Positions 56,951-64,000 of a DNA stretch of 64,000 bases are shown here, piece by piece (position 1 is the stretch's first letter; every line of letters begins with the position of its first letter). Origin of the DNA: Paraburkholderia bannensis NBRC 103871 (lineage in GTDB: Bacteria; Pseudomonadota; Gammaproteobacteria; Burkholderiales; Burkholderiaceae). A program made the translations under genes and the position numbers. Under the pieces are notes generated by a model that was not told the DNA's origin, made no database searches, and saw nothing but the letters and a program-made list of their open reading frames with translations. Location of the stretch: assembly GCF_000685015.1 (NCBI RefSeq), contig NZ_BAYA01000006.1, forward strand, positions 62,001-126,000, given 5' to 3'.

Positions 56951-57577
56951 TTATTTCTCGTTCACCCAGGCCAGAATCGACTGCCACTGGTCGAGGTCTT
57001 TCTCCACGCGGCTCTTCGCGACGTCCCAGATCGTGAGCCCGTGCGCCGCCAGCTGCACGTAGTTCTGCGTGTCGCGCAGGTAGCCCAGCACGGGCAGTTC
57101 CAGCCCTTCCACGAAACGCTGCAGTTGCTCCGCCGAGCGCGTGCGCGCGTCCACCCGCATGCCCACCACGCCGACCTTGATGGCGCCCTTGCGCACCGCC
57201 TTTTCCCTGGCAAGCCGGTCGAGGAAGTCCTTGGTCGCGAGAATGTCGAACATCGACGGCTGCAGCGGCACGATCACCTTGTCCGCCAGCTCGACGATCG
57301 CGTTCAGGCGGTTGCCGTGCAGGCCCGCGGGCGTGTCGATCACCGCGTGCTCCAGGCCCTTGGGCGGCTTGGCCGGATGGTCGAGGTCGACCTGCCAGCT
57401 TTCGATGGCCGGCAGCGCCGCGGGCCGCAGGTCGAGCCAGGCGTGCGCCGACTGCTGCCGGTCGAGGTCGGCGAGCGCGACCCACTCGCCTTGCGCCGCG
57501 AAATAGCCGGCCAGATTGGTGGACAGCGTGCTCTTGCCGACGCCGCCCTTGGGGTTCGCCACCACGATCACCGTCAT
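56951..57577 (-). CDS. Orphan ParA-family ATPase
   Basis: This 208-residue protein has the deviant Walker A VVANPKGGVGKSTLSTNLAGYF, switch I DLDRQQSAHAWLDLR and Walker B AVIDTPAGLHG. It is short, lacks the N-terminal DNA-binding part of plasmid ParA proteins and has no ParB partner nearby. Such orphan ParA/MinD-like ATPases position cargo such as chemoreceptor arrays, carboxysomes or flagella on the nucleoid or membrane. The cargo here is unknown. GGGAGC precedes the ATG. Confidence 0.9.
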   Translation of the reverse strand: MTVIVVANPKGGVGKSTLSTNLAGYFAAQGEWVALADLDRQQSAHAWLDLRPAALPAIESWQVDLDHPAKPPKGLEHAVIDTPAGLHGNRLNAIVELADKVIVPLQPSMFDILATKDFLDRLAREKAVRKGAIKVGVVGMRVDARTRSAEQLQRFVEGLELPVLGYLRDTQNYVQLAAHGLTIWDVAKSRVEKDLDQWQSILAWVNEK

Positions 57578-57688
57578 GAATGCTCCCGTCAGGATGGCTG
57601 GCGCGTGGGCCAGCCGGTTTGCCGATTCTGCCAATCCTTTGTTGCTTGTTCTTAATGCGGAGTCGGGCCGAGCCGATTGCGCAACCGT

Positions 57689-57701
57689 CCGATAATATCG
57701 G
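57689..57701. promoter_or_regulatory. 13-bp palindrome CCGATAATATCGG upstream of the PaaI gene
   Basis: A perfect inverted repeat CCGATA/TATCGG with a central A overlaps a TAATAT -10-like sequence, 105 bases before the PaaI start. It may be an operator. No -35 is evident. Confidence 0.35.
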
Positions 57702-57805
57702 CAAATGCTGCGGGGCCGAAGCTCCGGTTTGCAAACTCCCGCGCAAATTTCGATCGTATTCCGATCAATTCCCGATCAAATCGAACCTACGGAGACCGTC
57801 GCACC

Positions 57806-58225
57806 ATGAGCACGCTGCGCCCCGACATCACCCTCGACTTCCTTCGCGAGCGCCAGCGCGGCTGCCTGCCCGACCTGATCGGCTTTCGCGCCGTCGCGCT
57901 CGAACAGGGCATCCTGCGCGCGGAACTCGATATCCGCAGCGAACTGCTCGCGCCCAACGGCTTTCTTCACGCGGCCACCGTCGTCTGTCTGGCCGATACG
58001 GCCTGCGGCTACGGCTGCCTCGCACACCTGCCGCCCAGCGCGAAGAACTTCACGACCATCGAGCTCAAGAGCAACTTCCTCGGCACCGCGCGCGAGGGGC
58101 GCTTGAGCGTCGTGGCGACCGGCGTGCACCTGGGCCGCAGCACGCAGATCTGGGACGCCACCGTCACCGGCCCGGATGGCAAGACCACTGCCCTGTTCCG
58201 CTGCACGCAGATGGTGCTGTACTGA
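57806..58225 (+). CDS. PaaI-family hotdog-fold thioesterase
   Basis: This 139-residue hotdog protein has ELLAPNGFLHAATVVCLADTACGYG, the central helix and active-site region of PaaI-type thioesterases. FTTIELKSNFLGTAREG and HLGRSTQIWDATVTGPDGK follow. It should hydrolyse an acyl- or aryl-CoA in the cytoplasm; the substrate is not known. The start is preceded by ACGGAGACC. Its stop lies four bases from the stop of the convergent cobQ gene, with no terminator between them. Confidence 0.9.
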   Translation: MSTLRPDITLDFLRERQRGCLPDLIGFRAVALEQGILRAELDIRSELLAPNGFLHAATVVCLADTACGYGCLAHLPPSAKNFTTIELKSNFLGTAREGRLSVVATGVHLGRSTQIWDATVTGPDGKTTALFRCTQMVLY

Positions 58226-58229
58226 CGCT

Positions 58230-59789
58230 TCAACTCATCGCGGCATAGAGGCGCGGCAGGTCGAGGCTCGCCGCGAGCGTATCGGCGAGCCGCTCCAGCG
58301 AAGCCTCGCGCAGCGCCGGATAGTCCACCTGCTGGGCCGCTGTCAGCCCCGCCCAGTCCAGCAGCGCGGCACACGCTTGCGGCGTGTCGAACAAGCCGTG
58401 CAGATAGGTCGCCAAAATCTGCCCGTCCGCCGATTGCGCGCCGTCCACGCGCACCGTGCCGCGCGCATCTTCCGCCTCGCCTTCAACCGAATCGATGCAC
58501 AGCGCGGGCGAGGCCAGCGCCGCGCCCGTCGTCACACCCATGTGGATCTCGTAGCCGCGCACCGGCGCGCCCGCCATGTCCTCACCGTCAGCGTCAGCGC
58601 CGCCCAGCACAAGCCGCCCCGTCACATTGCGCAGCGCCTTCTCGCGCGTAAGCTCGGTTTCGTAGTCGAGCCAGCCCAGGCCCGCCGTCGCGCCCGGCTC
58701 GCCTTCCACGCCATGCGGATCGGCAATCGTGCGCCCTAGCATCTGCATCCCGCCGCAAATGCCGATCACGCGGCCGCCATAGCGCAGATGCCGCTCCAGC
58801 GCCTTGTCCCAGCCCTGCGCGCGCAGCCACGCGAGGTCGTCGCGCACGTTCTTCGAACCCGGCAGGATCACCAGATCGGCAGCGGGCGGCGCATTGCCCG
58901 CGCGCACGTAGCTGAATTCGACCTGGGGATGCACGCGCAGCGCGTCGAAATCCGTGTGATTGCTGATGTGCGGCAGCGCCGGCACGACCACGCGCAGCGC
59001 CTGCCCGCCAGTCTGGGCGTGGGTGTGCGCGGCGCCCGGCAGCATGTCCTCGGCGTCGAGCGTAAGACCGTGCAGATACGGCACCACGCCCAGCACCGGC
59101 TTGCCGGTCTGCGCCTCCAGCCAGTCGAGGCCTGGCTTGAGCAGCGACGGATCGCCGCGAAAACGGTTGATGATGAAGCCCTTTACGCGCGCGCGCTCGC
59201 TGTCCGACAGACACGCGAGCGTGCCGATCAGGTGCGCGAACACGCCGCCGCGGTCGATATCGGCGACCAGCACGACCGGGCAATCGACGGCCTCCGCGAA
59301 CCCCATGTTGGCGATGTCGTTGGCGCGCAGGTTGATCTCGGCGGGACTGCCCGCGCCTTCGACGAACACGGTGTCGTAGCCCGCGCGCAGCCGCCCGTAC
59401 GATTCCAGCACGGCCTCGCGGGCAATCGGCTTGTAGCTCTGGTACGCGCGCGCATTGAGGTTCATGCGCGCACGGCCGTGGATGATGACCTGCGAGCCCA
59501 TGTCGCTATTGGGTTTGAGCAGCACCGGGTTGAGGTCGGTGTGCGGGGCGATGCCCGCGGCGATCGCCTGGAGCGCCTGGGCCCGGCCGATCTCGCCGCC
59601 ATCGGCGGTCACGGCGCTGTTGAGCGCCATGTTCTGCGGCTTGAACGGCGCCACGCGCACGCCCGCGCGCCGCGCGAGGCGGCACAGGCCCGCAACAAGC
59701 GTGCTCTTGCCCGCATCGGACGTAGTGCCCTGGATCATGAGCGTGCCGCGCGGCACGGCGTGCGAAGGGGTGGACGGGGTAGAAGACAT
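58230..59789 (-). CDS. cobQ: Cobyric acid synthase
   Basis: This 519-residue enzyme amidates side chains b, d, e and g of adenosylcobyrinate diamide with glutamine and ATP. The N-terminal dethiobiotin-synthetase-like domain has [22 protein letters not shown] and [10 protein letters not shown]. The C-terminal class I glutaminase domain has [12 protein letters not shown] with the nucleophile Cys and GYEIHMG. It is divergent from cobU, 111 bases away. No cobalamin riboswitch is visible in that short gap. Confidence 0.94.
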   Translation of the reverse strand: MSSTPSTPSHAVPRGTLMIQGTTSDAGKSTLVAGLCRLARRAGVRVAPFKPQNMALNSAVTADGGEIGRAQALQAIAAGIAPHTDLNPVLLKPNSDMGSQVIIHGRARMNLNARAYQSYKPIAREAVLESYGRLRAGYDTVFVEGAGSPAEINLRANDIANMGFAEAVDCPVVLVADIDRGGVFAHLIGTLACLSDSERARVKGFIINRFRGDPSLLKPGLDWLEAQTGKPVLGVVPYLHGLTLDAEDMLPGAAHTHAQTGGQALRVVVPALPHISNHTDFDALRVHPQVEFSYVRAGNAPPAADLVILPGSKNVRDDLAWLRAQGWDKALERHLRYGGRVIGICGGMQMLGRTIADPHGVEGEPGATAGLGWLDYETELTREKALRNVTGRLVLGGADADGEDMAGAPVRGYEIHMGVTTGAALASPALCIDSVEGEAEDARGTVRVDGAQSADGQILATYLHGLFDTPQACAALLDWAGLTAAQQVDYPALREASLERLADTLAASLDLPRLYAAMS

Positions 59790-59888
59790 CGTGGCTGGAT
59801 CGTTCGGACGAATGCGCATTATCCCATCGCCCCTACACGCGCAGCCGCGTGGCCCTGCGAGGCGCGCGGCTACGCCTGACACAGCCGC

Positions 59889-59894
59889 TACAAT
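59889..59894 (+). promoter_or_regulatory. -10 element (TACAAT) immediately before cobU
   Basis: TACAAT ends seven bases before the cobU ATG, so transcription would start at or next to the start codon. No Shine-Dalgarno fits between them. The -35 is unclear. Confidence 0.45.
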
Positions 59895-59900
59895 CACGCG

Positions 59901-60464
59901 ATGATTTCACGCGATCTCACCTTCATCGTCGGCGGCGCGCGCTCGGGCAAGAGCGCCTACGCCGAACGTCTGGCAGCCGAAAGCGGCCTGCCGGTCACCT
60001 ATATCGCCACCGCAGCCGTGCCCGAAGGCGCACATGCCGATGCCGAATTCCAGGCGCGCATCGGCCATCACCGCGCGCGGCGGCCCGCGCACTGGGGCCT
60101 CGTCGAGGCGTCGCTCGATCTCGCTGGCGCGCTCGACGCCGCCGCAGCAGCAGGCCACTGCGTGCTGATCGACTGCCTCACGCTCTGGCTCGCCACGCTG
60201 CTCTGCCCGCCCGATTCCGACAGCCCGCGTCCCGACTGGCGCGAGCGCATCGACGCCTTCGCCGCAGCCTGCGAGCGCGCGCGCGGCACGGTGCTGATCG
60301 TGAGCAACGAAATCGGCATGGGCGTCGTGCCGATGGGCGCAGCCACGCGTCTTTACGTCGACGAGCTCGGCCGCCTGAACCAGCGCATCGCCGCACTCGC
60401 CGACCGCGCGACGCTCGTGGCCGCGGGCCTGCCGCTCGTGCTGAAGGCGCCCGCATCATGCTGA
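59901..60464 (+). CDS. cobU: Adenosylcobinamide kinase / adenosylcobinamide-phosphate guanylyltransferase
   Basis: This 187-residue bifunctional enzyme phosphorylates adenosylcobinamide and transfers GMP to it before the lower ligand is added. [18 protein letters not shown] is the P-loop. [15 protein letters not shown] carries the guanylylated His region, and [15 protein letters not shown] and [28 protein letters not shown] are family signatures. Its last seven bases overlap cbiB. A TACAAT -10 lies so close that the message may be leaderless. Confidence 0.94.
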   Translation: MISRDLTFIVGGARSGKSAYAERLAAESGLPVTYIATAAVPEGAHADAEFQARIGHHRARRPAHWGLVEASLDLAGALDAAAAAGHCVLIDCLTLWLATLLCPPDSDSPRPDWRERIDAFAAACERARGTVLIVSNEIGMGVVPMGAATRLYVDELGRLNQRIAALADRATLVAAGLPLVLKAPASC

Positions 60465-61393
60465 GCCTGCCCGTCACCGCCGCGCTCGCCGTGGCCGGCG
60501 TCGCCGTCGACCGCTGGTTCGGCGAGCCGCGCCGCGCGCATCCGCTCGTCGCCTTCGGCACCCTCGCCGGCCGTATCGAAAAACGCCTGAACACCGGCCG
60601 GCGCGGCCGTCCGCTCGGGCTGCTCGCGTGGTTGCTCGCCGTCGCGCCGCCCGTCGTCATGGCGATCGTCCTGTGCGCTGCGCTGCCCTGGCCGTTCGGC
60701 TGGGCGGTGCACGTTGCGCTGCTGTGGTTCGCGCTCGGCGCACGCAGTCTCGAAGAACATATTGCGCCCATCGCCCGCGCGCTCGCCGAACGCGATCTCG
60801 CGGCAGCGCGCACGCTCACGGCGCGCATCGTTTCGCGCGACACCGCCAACGCCGACGCCACCGCGCTCTCGCGCGCGGCCTGCGAATCGGCGCTCGAAAA
60901 CGGCAACGACGCGATCTTCGGCGCGCTGTTCTGGTTCGCCATCGCGGGCGGCCCGGGCGCGCTGGCGTTCCGCCTCGCCAACACGCTCGACGCGATGTGG
61001 GGCTACCGCACGCCGCGCTTCCTGCGCTTCGGCTGGGCGGCGGCGCGCATCGACGACGTGCTCAACTGGATTCCCGCGCGCCTGACGGCCACGAGCTACG
61101 CGCTGCTCGGCGATACGCGCGTGGCGCTGCGCTGCTGGCGCGAGCAGGCGCGCCGCTGGGAAAGCCCGAACGCCGGGCCGGTGATGGCCGCGGGCGCGGG
61201 CAGCCTGAACGTGCTGCTGGGCGGCGCGGCCGTCTATCACGGCGCCGTCGAGGAGCGCCCGCCGCTCGGCGCGGGTTCGCCGCCGCGCGCGCAGGACGTG
61301 GAAGCCGCGCTGCGCCTCGTCGAGCGCACCACCATCCTTTGGCTCGCCGCGCTGATCGCGCTGGCTTTTGTGAGCGTGGCGACGCATGTCTGA
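60458..61393 (+). CDS. cbiB: Adenosylcobinamide-phosphate synthase CbiB
   Basis: This 311-residue inner-membrane protein attaches aminopropanol phosphate (or its precursor) to cobyric acid. VDRWFGEPRRAHPLVAFG is the family N-terminus. VSRDTANADATALSRAACESALEN and NTLDAMWGYRTPRFLRFGWAAARIDDVLNWIPARLTA are diagnostic in parts. About four membrane segments are predicted. It overlaps cobU by seven bases and cobD by eight, so the genes are tightly coupled. It is called CobD in Pseudomonas nomenclature. Confidence 0.93.
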   Translation: MLSLPVTAALAVAGVAVDRWFGEPRRAHPLVAFGTLAGRIEKRLNTGRRGRPLGLLAWLLAVAPPVVMAIVLCAALPWPFGWAVHVALLWFALGARSLEEHIAPIARALAERDLAAARTLTARIVSRDTANADATALSRAACESALENGNDAIFGALFWFAIAGGPGALAFRLANTLDAMWGYRTPRFLRFGWAAARIDDVLNWIPARLTATSYALLGDTRVALRCWREQARRWESPNAGPVMAAGAGSLNVLLGGAAVYHGAVEERPPLGAGSPPRAQDVEAALRLVERTTILWLAALIALAFVSVATHV

Positions 61394-62408
61394 AACCCTT
61401 CGCATGGTCGCGCACGGCGGCAATCTGCGCGAGGCCGCGCAGCGCTATGGCATTGGCTGGGACGACTGGATCGACCTGTCGACCGGCATCAATCCGCACG
61501 GCTATCCGGTGCCGCCGGTGCCCGCTTCGGCGTGGCGACGCCTGCCGGAAGACGGCGACGGCTTCGCGGCCTGCGCCGCCCGCTATTACGGCGCGCCCGA
61601 GGCCTGCCACGTCCTGCCCGTGGCCGGCAGCCAGGCGGCGATTCGCGCACTGCCGGCGCTGCTGCCGCCCGCGCGCGTGGCCATCGCGCCGCTCACCTAC
61701 GGCGAGTACGCGCCCGCGTTCGCGCAGGCGGGCCACACGGTCGTGCCGTTCGACATCGATTGCGGGACGCTCCCCGACGACATCACGCACGCCGTCGTCG
61801 TGAACCCGAACAATCCGACCGCCACGCTCGTCGCCCGTGACACGCTGCTGCGCTGGCACGCGCAACTGGCCGCCCGCGGCGGCACGCTGATCGTCGACGA
61901 GGCTTTCGCCGATGCGTACGCTCCGGCGCGCGCGGCGTCGCTGGCCAATGCCGTCGATCGCGAAGGTCTGGTCGTGCTGCGCTCGCCGGGGAAATTCTTC
62001 GGCCTGGCAGGCGCGCGCTGCGGCTTCGCGCTGGCGCAGCCCGCGCTGCTCGCGGCCTTGCGCGCGCGGCTGGGCGCGTGGACGGTCAGCGGGCCCGCGC
62101 GCCACGCCGTCACGCACGCGTTCGAAGACACCGCCTGGCAAGCCGCGATGCGCGAACACCTGGCCGCCGAGGGGGCGCGGCTCGCTGCCCTGCTCCGCGC
62201 GCATGGCTTCACGCCGCACGCCACGCCGCTCTACGCCTGGATCGCCGATGCGCGCGCCGCGCAGTTGCAGGACGCACTCGCCGCGCGCGCGGTCTGGACG
62301 CGCCGCTTCGATGCGCCCGCGAGCCTGCGCTTCGGCCTGCCCGCGTCGGAAGACGAATGGCAGCGCTTCGCAGCGGCGCTCGCGCACGCGGTGGAGGCCA
62401 TCGGCTGA
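61386..62408 (+). CDS. cobD: Threonine-phosphate decarboxylase CobD
   Basis: This 340-residue PLP enzyme makes aminopropanol phosphate for CbiB from threonine phosphate. HGGNLREAAQRYGI opens the family. DLSTGINPHGYPVP, VVNPNNPTATLVA and DEAFADAYAP are aminotransferase-fold motifs, and the Schiff-base Lys lies in LRSPGKFFGLAGARCGF. It is called CobC in Pseudomonas nomenclature. It overlaps cbiB at its start, and its TGA overlaps the btuF ATG by one base. Confidence 0.92.
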   Translation: MSETLRMVAHGGNLREAAQRYGIGWDDWIDLSTGINPHGYPVPPVPASAWRRLPEDGDGFAACAARYYGAPEACHVLPVAGSQAAIRALPALLPPARVAIAPLTYGEYAPAFAQAGHTVVPFDIDCGTLPDDITHAVVVNPNNPTATLVARDTLLRWHAQLAARGGTLIVDEAFADAYAPARAASLANAVDREGLVVLRSPGKFFGLAGARCGFALAQPALLAALRARLGAWTVSGPARHAVTHAFEDTAWQAAMREHLAAEGARLAALLRAHGFTPHATPLYAWIADARAAQLQDALAARAVWTRRFDAPASLRFGLPASEDEWQRFAAALAHAVEAIG

Positions 62409-63304
62409 TGCGCGCGCTCGTTCGTCTCGCACCGATACTCGCGGCAGCATTCACCCTCGGCGTCGCGTACGCCGCGCCCGTGAGCGCCGTCGACGACAAC
62501 GGCGACACCATCACGCTCGCCGGGCCCGCGCAGCGCGTGGTGAGCCTCGCACCGCACATCACCGAACTCGTCTACGCGGCAGGCGGCGGCGCGAAGCTGG
62601 TCGGCGCGGTGAGCTACAGCGATTACCCGCCGCAGGCGAAGAGCGTGCCGCGCGTGGGCGACAACCGCGCGCTCGACCTCGAACGCATCGCCGCGCTCAA
62701 GCCCGACCTGATCGTCGTCTGGCGTCATGGCAACGCACAGCAGCAGCTCGACCGTCTGCGCGAGTTGCACATTCCGCTCTTCTTCAGCGAGCCGCATCGT
62801 CTGGACGACGTGGCGACTTCGCTCACGCGGCTGGGCGCGCTGCTCGGCACTGACGCAACCGCGCAGGACGCAGCGCGCGTATATCGCGGCCAGATCGCGC
62901 AACTGCGCGCGACCTACGCACAGCGCGCGCCGGTCAGCGTGTTCTACGAAGTGTGGGATCAGCCGCTCATGACGATCAACGGCGAGTCGATGATTTCCGA
63001 TGCGATCGCACTATGCGGCGGGCGCAATGTGTTCGCCGCGCTGCGCCCGCAGGTGCCGACGCTGTCGACCGAAGCCGTGATCGCCGCGAATCCCGATGCG
63101 ATCGTGACGGCCTCGGCGGGCGCGACCGCGCCGGATCGCCTGCTCCCCGCACTGGAGCGCTGGCGCGCGTGGCCTCAAATGAAGGCGGTCGCGCACGGCA
63201 ACCTCTACGCCATCGACGGCGACCTGCTCTCGCGTGCGGGCCCGCGCATCGCGCAAGGTGCGCAACGGCTCTGCGAAGACTTGCAGCGTGCACGCACGAA
63301 TTGA
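62408..63304 (+). CDS. btuF: Periplasmic cobalamin-binding protein (BtuF-like)
   Basis: This 298-residue protein has a signal peptide (MRALVRLAPILAAAFTLGVAYA) and a type III periplasmic binding fold. RVVSLAPHITELVYAAGGG, VGAVSYSDYPPQAKSVPRVG and ALKPDLIVVWRHGN are typical of BtuF. YEVWDQPLMTINGESMISDAIALCGG belongs to the second lobe. It should capture corrinoids for an ABC importer, whose permease and ATPase genes are not in the window. It is the last gene of the cobU-cbiB-cobD-btuF unit, which links corrinoid salvage with assembly. Confidence 0.9.
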   Translation: MRALVRLAPILAAAFTLGVAYAAPVSAVDDNGDTITLAGPAQRVVSLAPHITELVYAAGGGAKLVGAVSYSDYPPQAKSVPRVGDNRALDLERIAALKPDLIVVWRHGNAQQQLDRLRELHIPLFFSEPHRLDDVATSLTRLGALLGTDATAQDAARVYRGQIAQLRATYAQRAPVSVFYEVWDQPLMTINGESMISDAIALCGGRNVFAALRPQVPTLSTEAVIAANPDAIVTASAGATAPDRLLPALERWRAWPQMKAVAHGNLYAIDGDLLSRAGPRIAQGAQRLCEDLQRARTN

Positions 63305-63345
63305 TCTGGATTCCGAATAATTGACGCAAGCGTGACCATCGCGCG

Positions 63346-63954
63346 TCAAGCGTTCCAGCGCGAGAGCAGCCATTCGCCGCTCGACGATTCGCGGTGCAGC
63401 ACCACGATTGCGGCCATTTCCAGCGGCCAGCGCACGCAGCGCTCCAGCGGCACGCCCAGCGCACGCGCCGCCACCGTACGGATCACGCCCGCATGCGCGA
63501 CAGCCCAGACCGTGGCGCGCGCCCCGGTTTGATTCGCGTCGAGCGATTCGAACCACGACGTCACGCGTGCATCGAATTGCGCGACGCTTTCGCCGCCATG
63601 ATCGCGAGCGTACAGGAAATTGGCTGCCCATGCGTCGATCTGCGCGCGCTCGATACCATCCCAGCGCTGCATTTCCCACGCGCCGAAATCCATTTCCGCG
63701 AGTCGCGCATCTTCGTGCGGCACGAGCGACTCAGCCGAAGCGTGATCGCGCGCCAGCACGCGCGCTACGCTCGCGCAGCGCGTGAGCGGACTTGTTTCGA
63801 TACGCGCGGGAGCCCGCACGCCCAGCGCCGCCAGACGCGCGGCAATGGATGCCGCGCCCGCTTCGGCGTTGGCCGCCAGCGCGACATCGGAGCGGCCGTA
63901 GCAAATACCCGCTTCGAGCGCCACAGCCGGATGGCGGATCAGGACGAGATCCAT
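63346..63954 (-). CDS. cobC: Histidine phosphatase family protein, probable alpha-ribazole phosphatase
   Basis: This 202-residue phosphoglycerate-mutase-fold phosphatase has the catalytic motif DLVLIRHPAVALEAGICYGRSD; the GICYGRSD part is typical of CobC. TSPLTRCASVARVLA, the acid residue in RLAEMDFGAWEM and AVAHAGVIRTVAA with the second His follow. It removes phosphate in lower-ligand assembly. Its start overlaps the end of cobS by 16 bases, which supports the CobC assignment. Confidence 0.9.
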   Translation of the reverse strand: MDLVLIRHPAVALEAGICYGRSDVALAANAEAGAASIAARLAALGVRAPARIETSPLTRCASVARVLARDHASAESLVPHEDARLAEMDFGAWEMQRWDGIERAQIDAWAANFLYARDHGGESVAQFDARVTSWFESLDANQTGARATVWAVAHAGVIRTVAARALGVPLERCVRWPLEMAAIVVLHRESSSGEWLLSRWNA

Positions 63955-64000
63955 GCGAGCCCCATGAGGTAAATCGCCAGTTCGAAAATCTGCTGCGCGA
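63939..64000 (-). CDS. cobS: Cobalamin synthase CobS, C-terminal fragment at window edge
   Basis: Reading in from the right edge on the minus strand, one frame gives AQQIFELAIYLMGLAWISS and then TGA (63939-63941). This resembles the last transmembrane helix of adenosylcobinamide-GDP ribazoletransferase (CobS). The identification rests on 19 residues plus its position just before cobC, so it is likely but not proven. The stop lies inside the cobC coding start (16-base overlap). Confidence 0.6.
   Translation of the reverse strand, partial: AQQIFELAIYLMGLAWISS

Noticed and set aside
59790-59900. Possible cobalamin riboswitch between cobQ and cobU
   Set aside because: The 111-base gap is too short for the roughly 200-base structure, and no B12 box was found.

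Overview
The window is a GC-rich chromosomal segment from a Burkholderiaceae bacterium, most like Paraburkholderia, Caballeronia or Burkholderia. The basis is the gene content and order: nadE-glnB, a fused hemD-hemX followed by hemY, apbC divergent from an OmpA-like lipoprotein and metG, dcd followed by an Orn/Lys/Arg decarboxylase, DUF3460-scpA-panC-panD, and a typical beta-proteobacterial porin. I see no tRNA, rRNA, insertion sequence, prophage or CRISPR array. Almost all of it reads as core chromosome. The accessory parts are a vapBC toxin-antitoxin pair, a five-gene chaperone-usher fimbrial locus, an unassigned dehydrogenase/transporter operon and an orphan DUF5672 gene.

Layout. 1-1.3 kb: an OmpR/CpxR-type response regulator (cut by the window edge) divergent from a Spy/CpxP-like periplasmic protein, with paired half-sites between them. 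1.4-2.1 kb: a pirin. 2.5-5.8 kb: a complete polar amino-acid ABC transporter (binding protein, two permeases, ATPase). 6.4-7.6 kb: a major porin with a long leader. 7.8-10.3 kb: nadE and glnB. 10.6-12.7 kb: a FemAB/DUF482-like protein, a GIY-YIG protein and inorganic pyrophosphatase. 13-16.7 kb: aldehyde dehydrogenase, SDR and MFS transporter. 16.8-21.3 kb: hemC-hemDX-hemY (haem synthesis), divergent from PEP carboxylase (ppc, to 25 kb).

25-28.5 kb: vapBC, a DUF5672 protein, and a methyltransferase divergent from an XRE/MmyB-type regulator. 28.6-31.2 kb: argH and a bestrophin-like channel. 31.3-37 kb (minus strand): LprI-like protein, decarboxylase, dcd, a degenerate SodC-like lipoprotein and the Fe-S carrier ApbC. 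37.3-40.6 kb: OmpA-like lipoprotein and metG. 40.7-46.8 kb: the fimbrial locus, transcribed on the minus strand as pilin, chaperone, usher, adhesin-like subunit, minor subunit. 47.2-53.8 kb: tamA-tamB. 54.1-56.9 kb: DUF3460, scpA, panC, panD. 57-57.6 kb: an orphan ParA. 57.8-64 kb: a PaaI thioesterase followed by cobalamin lower-loop and assembly genes (cobQ; cobU-cbiB-cobD-btuF; cobC and the end of cobS).

Most transcription units end in clear intrinsic terminators, several of them shared by convergent genes. Several housekeeping genes have a TAAAAT or TACAAT -10 element with no recognisable -35. No clearly new multi-gene system is visible. The observations most worth a second look are the CpxR-box-like repeats between the regulator and the Spy-like gene, a SodC-family lipoprotein that has lost most metal ligands, the palindrome over the methyltransferase -35 next to its divergent regulator, a histone-H1-like tail on PEP carboxylase, the hairpin between the major pilin and chaperone genes, and a probable leaderless cobU message.
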